A stretch of 12,111 nt of DNA, taken from NCBI GenBank assembly GCA_021792615.1, contig JAJYUJ010000054.1, positions 1 to 12,111 of the forward strand. Reading direction: 5' to 3'. The notes under the pieces are model-generated. The model was not told where the DNA came from. It did no database searches and was given only the letters and a program-made list of their open reading frames with translations. The stretch is from a bacterium (GTDB lineage: Bacteria > JAMCPX01). Made by a program: the position numbers and the translations under genes. Positions 7,957 through 12,111 of the stretch are shown here, piece by piece (within the stretch, counting starts at the first letter, position 1; the number at the start of each line of letters is the position of its first letter).

Positions 7957-8676
7957 TCATTTTACGATATCTACAAACTCGATAAACCCATATCCCTGCT
8001 CTTTTGACATGATCCAACGGGGCTTATAGTGCATCATGCCGAGGTACCGGTCAATGTTTGAGACACCAACAGACAAGGGGAACAGCCCGGGGTTGAACAT
8101 GGATTCATCGTTTTCAGAATCACCCAGAGTAACCGTCTTGCTGTCATTCACTATGGACTTTAAGGTACCCCCCTTGCTGCACAGGGGCGAAAGGATATGG
8201 GTTTGTACGGAACTTACAACAACGGTAAATCCATATGACTCTGCAATACTTTTTATGGCATCGAAATCCGATTTTTGGATCGAACGATTGTCCATTGACA
8301 AATCGGTAAGTCTAAAGGGGTTGTCCTGGGCCTGTTCTATGTGGGGAAACGATTTATGTATACTGTCGAAGCATTTATGCAGCCTTACTTTATGATCTCC
8401 CGGGAGGTCAATCGTTTTTATATCGTGATTTCTGATAATGACCCCTCCGTTCTCTGCAATAACCATTGCAACCGGCAGGTATTGTGAGAGTGTTGTACAC
8501 GCCCCGCCGGACCTGCCGGTAACAAGAATAACCTTCTTGCCTGCATTATTTAAATATTCGAGCGACTTCAGTACATCCGATGTAAGAATACCGTTTATAG
8601 TCAGTGTGTCATCCACATCGGTCGCTATAATTTCGACGTTTTTTAATGCTGATGTTATTTCTGCTGCATCATACAT
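7957..8676 (-). CDS. HAD-superfamily (IIB, Cof/SPP-like) sugar-phosphate-type phosphatase
   Basis: 239 residues from the chosen ATG. Soluble Mg-dependent phosphatase fold. Motif I is DVDDT (20-24): Asp20 the nucleophile, Asp22 the acid/base. Motif II is VTGR (52-55). Motif III is Lys168 in SKGG. Motif IV is LGDSEND (184-190), which binds Mg. The long insertion between motifs II and III (about 80-165) is the C2B cap of class IIB enzymes such as Cof, sucrose-phosphate phosphatase and archaeal phosphoglycolate phosphatase. The substrate cannot be told from sequence. An upstream TTG at 8682 would add two residues, but no Shine-Dalgarno precedes either start. The promoter at 8685-8711 predicts transcription beginning about 2 nt before the ATG, so I prefer the ATG and a leaderless message. 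Divergent from pfkA; a link to sugar-phosphate metabolism is suggested only by that neighbour. Confidence 0.85.
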   Translation of the reverse strand: MYDAAEITSALKNVEIIATDVDDTLTINGILTSDVLKSLEYLNNAGKKVILVTGRSGGACTTLSQYLPVAMVIAENGGVIIRNHDIKTIDLPGDHKVRLHKCFDSIHKSFPHIEQAQDNPFRLTDLSMDNRSIQKSDFDAIKSIAESYGFTVVVSSVQTHILSPLCSKGGTLKSIVNDSKTVTLGDSENDESMFNPGLFPLSVGVSNIDRYLGMMHYKPRWIMSKEQGYGFIEFVDIVK

Positions 8677-8684
8677 GAACAAAC

Positions 8685-8711
8685 ACTATAAAAAGCGCTG
8701 CTCGTTGTCAA
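8685..8711 (-). promoter_or_regulatory. Sigma70-like promoter of the HAD gene, implying a leaderless mRNA
   Basis: Perfect -35 TTGACA (8706-8711), 15-nt spacer, then TATAGT (8685-8690, five of six). The expected transcription start is near 8678 and the ATG is at 8676-8674, leaving essentially no 5' untranslated region. The absence of any purine-rich ribosome-binding site upstream of the ATG agrees. Confidence 0.55.
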
Positions 8712-8795
8712 CCCGGGCACAGAGAATATCACAACCTCACAAATTACCGGGCTTGCTTTCACGGGGTAAATGAAAAAATTGAATTGCTTAATTCC

Positions 8796-8824
8796 TTGAA
8801 AACCGTCTGAATTTACCCTATAAA
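8796..8824 (+). promoter_or_regulatory. Sigma70-like promoter of pfkA
   Basis: TTGAAA (8796-8801), an ideal 17-nt spacer and TATAAA (8819-8824). Transcription should begin near 8831, giving a leader of about 15 nt that is little more than the Shine-Dalgarno GGGAGG (8832-8837). The region also has an 8-bp inverted repeat, GGGTAAAT (8764-8771) and ATTTACCC (8811-8818), the second arm within the spacer; it could be an operator or chance. Confidence 0.6.
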
Positions 8825-8845
8825 TCAGCAAGGGAGGAATTATCT

Positions 8846-9805
8846 ATGAAAAGAATCGGTATTCTGACCAGCGGCGGAGATTCTCCGGGGATGAATGGTG
8901 CTTTGAGGGCAAGTGTACGGGCAGCCCTTGCGCTGCGCTGGGAGGTCATCGGAATACACAGGGGATATTCGGGACTCATCAACGAAGAATTCCAGATTAT
9001 GGATTCGAGGTCCGTAAGCGGCATTCTTCAGTTCGGCGGGACCATACTGCAGACCGCACGTTCCAAAGAGTTTTTCCTTGAGGAAGGAAGAAAAAAAGCC
9101 GCGGGTATTATCAAAAAAAATGGTATCGATGCCCTTATCATCATAGGAGGCAACGGCTCTTTGACCGGTGCGTTGAAACTGCATGAGCTCGGAGTAACAA
9201 CAGTCGGTATCCCGGGCTCCATTGATAATGACCTCTTCGGCACGGATATGGCAATAGGTGTTGATACCGCCTTAAATACCATTGTTCAGGCGGTCGACAA
9301 GATCAAGGATACAGCATCTTCCCATGACAGGGCCTTTATCGTAGAGGTCATGGGAAGGGAATCAGGCTATCTTGCGGTTATGTCTGCAATGGCAAGCGGG
9401 GCTGAGTTTGCTATCGTACCCGAGGTACCATATGACATAAAGTCGATAGCCGGGAAATTGAGAAAGCGGTATGAAGAAAAACGCTCCAACAGCATCATCA
9501 TTGTGGCGGAAGGGGCAACAAGCGGGTTCCAGATAGAAAAGGAACTCAGGGATGAAATAGGGTTTGAAACAAGGGTAACCGTGCTCGGTCATGTTCAGAG
9601 GGGCGGATCCCCCAGTGTTTTTGATAGATTGATAGCCTCGCAGTTCGGTTATTTTGCCATTGATTTTCTCAATAAGGGCGGCAGCGGGAAGATGGTAGGA
9701 CTTATGAAGGATGAGATCGTTTTTACGCCGTTTGCAGAGGCCATCAGCAAGGTCAAACCCATCAAAAAAGAACTGATTACCATCATGGAGTTGCTCGGGA
9801 CATAA
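8846..9805 (+). CDS. pfkA: ATP-type 6-phosphofructokinase
   Basis: 319 residues, the standard length of bacterial ATP-PFK; phosphorylates fructose 6-phosphate in glycolysis. Numbering coincides with E. coli PfkA. Visible: SGGDSPGMN (9-17), the nucleotide loop; Arg72; GGNGS (101-105); PGSIDND (123-129) with the catalytic base Asp127; SSHDR with Arg162; EVMGR with Arg171; Arg243; His249; and the signature GHVQRGGSPSVFDR. Gly104 and Gly124 are the residues that favour ATP; pyrophosphate-dependent enzymes usually carry Asp and Lys there. Position 103, normally Asp and near the Mg-ATP, is Asn. In the effector site Arg21, Arg25 and Glu187 are kept, but Asp59 is Gly and Arg154 is Lys, so allosteric control may differ. 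The ATG has GGGAGG with an 8-nt spacer. It stands alone, divergent from the HAD gene. Confidence 0.95.
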   Translation: MKRIGILTSGGDSPGMNGALRASVRAALALRWEVIGIHRGYSGLINEEFQIMDSRSVSGILQFGGTILQTARSKEFFLEEGRKKAAGIIKKNGIDALIIIGGNGSLTGALKLHELGVTTVGIPGSIDNDLFGTDMAIGVDTALNTIVQAVDKIKDTASSHDRAFIVEVMGRESGYLAVMSAMASGAEFAIVPEVPYDIKSIAGKLRKRYEEKRSNSIIIVAEGATSGFQIEKELRDEIGFETRVTVLGHVQRGGSPSVFDRLIASQFGYFAIDFLNKGGSGKMVGLMKDEIVFTPFAEAISKVKPIKKELITIMELLGT

Positions 9806-9876
9806 AGCATAAAGGCCATTCTTATTTAAAAGAAGCTATATTCTTTACTCCTTTTTCAATACCGTAAGATGGATAG

Positions 9877-9908
9877 GATTCTGGATACCCGCCTGCGCGG
9901 GAATGACG
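9877..9908. repeat. Dispersed palindromic repeat, PAQAGIQ type
   Basis: Core hairpin CCCGC-CTGC-GCGGG (9888-9901) flanked by GGATTCTGGATA and GAATGACG. Read on the minus strand it encodes VIPAQAGIQNP, the well-known translation of a REP-like repeat scattered through many proteobacterial and related genomes. GGAATGAC (9900-9907) is inverted relative to GTCATTCC at 9923-9930, the start of the next unit. Confidence 0.7.
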
Positions 9909-9921
9909 AAAGAAGGTAATC

Positions 9922-9950
9922 TGTCATTCCGTACTTGATACGCAGTCCAG
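9922..9950. repeat. GTCATTCCGTA-type repeat, degenerate copy
   Basis: Its first 21 bases (9922-9942) are identical to 10132-10152, exactly 210 bp downstream. Only a short CGTA-5-TACG stem is kept because the right half reads CGCAGTCCAG where the second copy reads CGGAATCCAC. Confidence 0.7.
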
Positions 9951-9986
9951 TTTTTATCTTTTCTGGTGAGGCTGGCGAGTTGGATG

Positions 9987-10056
9987 CCCCCCCCTTTCGT
10001 CCCCCTTAACAGGGAGAGAGTGGAAAGAAGCCCCCCTGACAAGGAGGGATGGGGGG
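9987..10056. repeat. C-run/G-run palindromic repeat
   Basis: A run of 8 C (9987-9994), CCCCC (10001-10005), AACAGGGAGAG, CCCCCC (10031-10036), AAGGAGGG and GGGGGG (10051-10056) form nested imperfect inverted repeats. This resembles the CCCCCTT...AAGGGGG elements common in Desulfobacterota and Nitrospirota intergenic DNA. It could fold into a strong hairpin on either strand. Confidence 0.6.
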
Positions 10057-10065
10057 TTACATTGT

Positions 10066-10110
10066 CTGGGATTGCTTCGTCGCCTTCAGCTCCTCGCAAT
10101 GACATGTCAT
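10066..10110. repeat. ATTGCTTCGTCGC...GCAATGAC palindromic repeat
   Basis: ATTGC (10071-10075) and GCAAT (10096-10100) bracket a TTCGTCGCC...CTCCTC core, another widely dispersed short repeat type. It ends in a perfect 12-bp palindrome, ATGACATGTCAT (10099-10110). Confidence 0.6.
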
Positions 10111-10131
10111 TAATATCACCATTTTCATTGT

Positions 10132-10200
10132 TGTCATTCCGTACTTGATACGGAATCCACGCTTTTATTTCTCTGAATTCCTGCTTTCGTTGGAATGACG
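10132..10200. repeat. GTCATTCCGTA-type repeat, complete copy with inverted ends
   Basis: About 69 bp bounded by GTCATTCC (10133-10140) and GGAATGAC (10192-10199). Inside is a perfect 8-bp stem ATTCCGTA/TACGGAAT (10136-10143, 10149-10156) with a 5-nt loop, and a second pair ATTCC/GGAAT (10177-10181, 10192-10196). It has the form of a small non-coding mobile or REP-like unit and ends 26 bp from the broken end of the gene fragment at 10226. Confidence 0.7.
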
Positions 10201-10225
10201 AGGCCCTATATATCTTTCCCGGACA

Positions 10226-10432
10226 TCACCACACGAATTTTATCCCGTTAGAAAATGCGGTCGTACGGGTAATATCGGTTGTGGAGGTTATGTTACCGAT
10301 TGAACCATCGGAGTTCTGATTTGTTGTAAGCCAGGAAAGGCCATTATTTATAGGTTGGGATTGGGTAAACCCGGTAGTTGGTAACCATATGAAAACAAAA
10401 AGAAAAATTATAAAGAGAAATCTTTTAACCAT
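10226..10432 (-). pseudogene. 5' fragment of a secreted alpha/alpha-toroid (prenyltransferase/squalene-oxidase repeat-like) protein
   Basis: 68 codons. A clear signal peptide (MVKRFLFIIFLFVFIWLPTTGF) is followed by QPINNGLSWLTTNQNSDGSIGN and TTDITRTTA. The pattern 'xxGLxWLxxNQNxDGSxG ... TxxTxxxTxA' matches the first repeat of secreted alpha/alpha-toroid proteins that resemble prenyltransferase or terpene-cyclase subunits and usually have several such repeats. Here the frame stops after AFSNGIKFVW, less than one repeat in, so the remainder has been lost. The stop is 26 bp from the end of the palindromic element at 10132-10200, suggesting loss at or near a repeat insertion or recombination. 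The ATG lies 3 nt after the stop of the upstream secreted gene, as in an operon. It could instead be a genuine small exported peptide, but I think this less likely. Confidence 0.5.
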
Positions 10433-10435
10433 ATA

Positions 10436-11212
10436 TTATTTACGCCCTATTACTACTAATATATCTTCTGAGGGCTTCCAGTTTTTGAAATGCCATTCTA
10501 TATGACCATTTACTATTTTATAACCAGATGGTTTTATGGTTCTACATATCTCCCATCCCTTATGGTTATAACATCTCCTTGGACTCTCGCTTAGTTTCTG
10601 TAAAAGCTCTTGGTAATCGATTGGCGTTACACTCCTTGGCGGAATCGCTATATAAAAATCGGCTTGCTTAATAGATCCTTTCCAGAGAGAGCCACTTTTA
10701 GTAATATAATTCACGTAATATTCACTGCTTCCTTGATGTTGATCAATTTCACGACAATAATATATATTTTGAACTATCTTTTGCTCATTAGGTTTAAAGG
10801 TTATAGACCAAGTATAGTTATAACTATATTCTGAGTTTATCCTTACCTTGTCATTCCTCGTATCAATCTTTGATACTTTTATTTTTTGGCCGTTTATTGT
10901 AGTAGTAAAAGGTTCACAGCGGGTCCCCTCTCCAAATGGAAATCCCATCTCAAGTTCAATCTTCTTATCTGAAGTGTTTTTAAATACAAAGGTGGCTTCC
11001 GTCTTCATAAGCATAAAAGGATAATTTTTCCAATCTGGCATGGAGGGTGTTATTTTTACTACTTCTTTTACCATTTGTATATCATGCTGCTTTATAGGAA
11101 AAACTGTATAACCAAAGTTTAGTAAAGGATAGTCATCTGAATTAACAAACTTTGGAAGCGTTATAATAAGAACGATTCCAATAATAATGGAAACACATAT
11201 TTTCTTTCCCAT
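10436..11212 (-). CDS. Exported protein of unknown function, DUF4424-like
   Basis: 258 residues, intact. An N-terminal signal peptide (MGKKICVSIIIGIVLIITLPKFVNS) implies export to the periplasm or cell surface. The mature part is beta-rich: MLMKTEATFVFKNTSDKKIELEMGFPF resembles the Ig-like 'FxNTSxK' strand pair of DUF4424-type proteins, followed by TWSITFKPNEQKIVQNIYYC and YYVNYITKSGSLWKGSIKQADFYIAIP, which also fit that family. I recall the family only by pattern, so the assignment is tentative. Four cysteines lie in the mature region (about 99, 153, 214, 223), enough for two disulfides. There is no anchor at the C-terminus. The ATG has GGAGG (11217-11221) with a 4-nt spacer. It is A/T-rich compared with pfkA and sits between two gene remnants on the same strand. 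Function unknown. Confidence 0.7.
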   Translation of the reverse strand: MGKKICVSIIIGIVLIITLPKFVNSDDYPLLNFGYTVFPIKQHDIQMVKEVVKITPSMPDWKNYPFMLMKTEATFVFKNTSDKKIELEMGFPFGEGTRCEPFTTTINGQKIKVSKIDTRNDKVRINSEYSYNYTWSITFKPNEQKIVQNIYYCREIDQHQGSSEYYVNYITKSGSLWKGSIKQADFYIAIPPRSVTPIDYQELLQKLSESPRRCYNHKGWEICRTIKPSGYKIVNGHIEWHFKNWKPSEDILVVIGRK

Positions 11213-11278
11213 CTTACCTCCTTTTTAATAAGGCATGGGTCTGCATATATCGGGAGCTAATACGGCAGACCAGCGACT

Positions 11279-11410
11279 TCATGGGGTAATCACTACACGT
11301 GCAAATTGACCGCAGATAGGAGTTTGATTTGGATAACATGGATAACTTTTGATCTCCCCCCATTTTTTCAGAGCACTTTGAATTAGAGTTTCCTGACTAT
11401 TCCTTACCAT
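11279..11410 (-). pseudogene. Out-of-frame tail, 43 codons, probably a C-terminal remnant
   Basis: A short minus-strand frame encoding MVRNSQETLIQSALKKWGEI then KSYPCYPNQTPICGQFARVVITP, ending in TGA. Its composition (amphipathic helix, then a Cys-x7-Cys loop and a hydrophobic strand) looks like real protein. The frame stays open upstream of the ATG for 26 further codons (YAEFAKQYDP immediately before), overlapping the end of the transglutaminase-associated fragment in another frame. There is no Shine-Dalgarno. The ATG overlaps the stop of the upstream frame (ATGGTAA). Best read as the far side of a frameshift or deletion joint; parent family not recognised. Confidence 0.35.
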
Positions 11411-11745
11411 TGGATCGTACTGTTTTGCAAACTCAGCGTAACAGAAAATGTTGCTTCTGAAGGAAGCCTTGCTATTACAACCTTTGCCTCATTTTCTCGC
11501 TTCTGAGCTATCCTATCACACTCGGCGTAATAAGAGATGACTGTGGTATAGAGTAATTTTCTTAGAATATCATCTCTCGTCATGCCGGTAAAATCCTGAG
11601 CCTGTAATCTCGTTTGAATGGTACTCAGTGCGTTTTTCAGATTGAGTACCGTTTGAGCGGTTAACTTTGACAAAGAAGGTTTGGAAACGTCTTTATGAAA
11701 CCCGATATGAGAGACGATCTTTATGAACCCTCCGTATTTTTGCAT
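11404..11745 (-). pseudogene. Fragment of a large secreted transglutaminase-like protein
   Basis: 113 codons from an ATG that has no ribosome-binding site and an in-frame stop two codons upstream (TAA-TTA-ATG). The middle, DFTGMTRDDILRKLLYTTVISYYAE, and AKVVIARLPSEATFSVTL resemble a segment that, as I recall, follows the transglutaminase domain in very large secreted proteins of Geobacter-like and syntrophic deltaproteobacteria (pattern TRDDxxxxLLYxxxxxYFxExD ... RLPSxxTF). Those proteins continue for hundreds of residues after this point, whereas here the frame turns to SLQNSTIQW and stops, and a plausible coding frame continues in another phase (11279-11410). Hence I call it a decayed internal fragment. 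No signal peptide is present. Moderate to low confidence in the family. Confidence 0.45.
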
Positions 11746-11790
11746 TAATTAACGAACGGTATGTGTAAAGTCAAGAAAACCGTTTTAAAC

Positions 11791-12111
11791 TTATTTATAC
11801 TTTAAGACCTTAAGTCCTGCACATGCTTCAATGGAAGCAAAGTCCGTATCTTTGTGAAACAGAATTAAATCATTTTCAATGCATATTGCAGCAATAATGC
11901 AATCGATTGTCTTTCTTATTGTCTTACCTTTTCCCCTACAATCTCTGTAAATTTGAGCTGCCCTAATATAAGTTTCAACACCTTTTGGTGTATAGAGTGG
12001 AAATTCAAGGAGATATTCTCTTAGCGTGTGAAAATCCTTATCTCTGTCGACCCCCTGCAGTATCTCGGTAATTATTATTTCTGTAATAGATAATTCCTCC
12101 TTACCGTCTAT
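11791..12111 (-). CDS. VapC-like PIN-domain toxin ribonuclease (partial, N-terminus off window)
   Basis: 106 codons from the right edge to a TAA. PIN ribonucleases cleave RNA with Mg held by four acidic residues. Visible here: the second acidic motif ITEIIITEILQG (Glu of TEILQG); RKTIDCIIAAICIENDLILFHKDTDFASI with the third (TID) and fourth (DTDF) acidic positions; and the closing strand GLKVLKYK. The first Asp (usually within DTSxWI) lies about 30 residues further upstream, outside the window. The RKTIDCIIAA signature is typical of VapC toxins. The cognate antitoxin is normally encoded just upstream, so it should lie beyond 12111. A/T-rich like its neighbours (19 of 60 G+C at 11821-11880), in keeping with a mobile toxin-antitoxin pair. 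Confidence 0.85.
   Translation of the reverse strand: MDGKEELSITEIIITEILQGVDRDKDFHTLREYLLEFPLYTPKGVETYIRAAQIYRDCRGKGKTIRKTIDCIIAAICIENDLILFHKDTDFASIEACAGLKVLKYK

Larger units (their letters stand above)
9806..10225. other. Convergent intergenic region filled with short palindromic repeats
   Basis: 420 bp between the ends of pfkA (plus) and the minus-strand fragment at 10226. It contains no real gene. Open frames here translate the repeats themselves (for example VIPAQAGIQ on the minus strand). At least five repeat units of four kinds are listed separately. The GC-rich hairpins may end transcription from both sides, but none has a clear T run. Confidence 0.8.

Noticed and set aside
8036-8395. 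Plus-strand frame of 119 codons opposite the HAD gene
   Set aside because: Antisense shadow of a gene with all four HAD motifs; no promoter or ribosome-binding site.
9829-9846. AAAGAA-6-TTCTTT stem after pfkA as a terminator
   Set aside because: All but A/T pairs are missing apart from one G/C pair, there is no following T run, and it is too weak to end transcription.
9845-10105. Minus-strand open frame of 86 codons containing VIPAQAGIQNP
   Set aside because: It is the translation of the palindromic repeats; the peptide is a well-known artefact of REP-like elements and there is no ribosome-binding site.
11238-11271. 7-bp inverted repeat GGTCTGC/GCAGACC upstream of the DUF4424-like gene, 20-nt loop
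   Set aside because: A 7-bp stem with such a long loop is common by chance, and no T run follows on either strand, so I do not call it a terminator or operator.

Overview
The window reads as a chromosomal piece from a Gram-negative bacterium. An outer-membrane-type beta-barrel with a Sec signal, Rho and a rho-rpmE-prfA-prmC cluster all point that way. The large MalT-like STAND regulator and the dispersed short palindromes whose translation gives the string VIPAQAGIQ suggest the former Deltaproteobacteria (Desulfobacterota, perhaps a syntrophic lineage) or a related phylum. This placement is an inference from gene content; there is no rRNA or other marker here.

Layout, left to right. (1) 1-2707, minus: a partial but uninterrupted MalT/SARP-type STAND ATPase regulator, whose C-terminal winged helix runs off the left edge. 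(2) 2891-6496, minus: a termination cluster transcribed leftward in the order rho, rpmE (L31), prfA (RF1), prmC (RF glutamine methyltransferase), with a long A/T-rich leader before rho. (3) 6652-7884, minus: a secreted beta-barrel protein with an unusual C-terminal LytR_C-like domain and its own sigma70-like promoter. (4) 7957-8676, minus: a HAD-IIB phosphatase, probably made from a leaderless mRNA. (5) 8846-9805, plus: an ATP-type 6-phosphofructokinase, divergent from the HAD gene, with Asn at the usual Asp103. (6) 9806-10225: a convergent intergenic region holding several different short palindromic repeats. (7) 10226-11745, minus: an A/T-rich accessory stretch with one intact secreted gene between remnants of larger extracellular proteins: a 5' fragment resembling an alpha/alpha-toroid (prenyltransferase-repeat) protein, and a fragment resembling the segment downstream of the domain in big secreted transglutaminase-like proteins, followed by an out-of-frame tail. 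(8) 11791-12111, minus: the C-terminal part of a VapC-like PIN toxin cut by the right edge.

Functional themes: the core block couples transcription termination (Rho) with translation termination (RF1, and PrmC, which methylates its GGQ glutamine). The pfkA/HAD pair is metabolic. The right-hand 1.9 kb looks like a decayed accessory locus, and the change in base composition coincides with the repeat cluster (36/60 G+C at 9001-9060 inside pfkA; 16/60 at 10741-10800). I see no CRISPR array, tRNA, rRNA or intact transposase. The points most worth a second look are the barrel-LytR_C fusion, the STAND/SARP regulator, and the decayed secreted-protein locus next to the repeat cluster.
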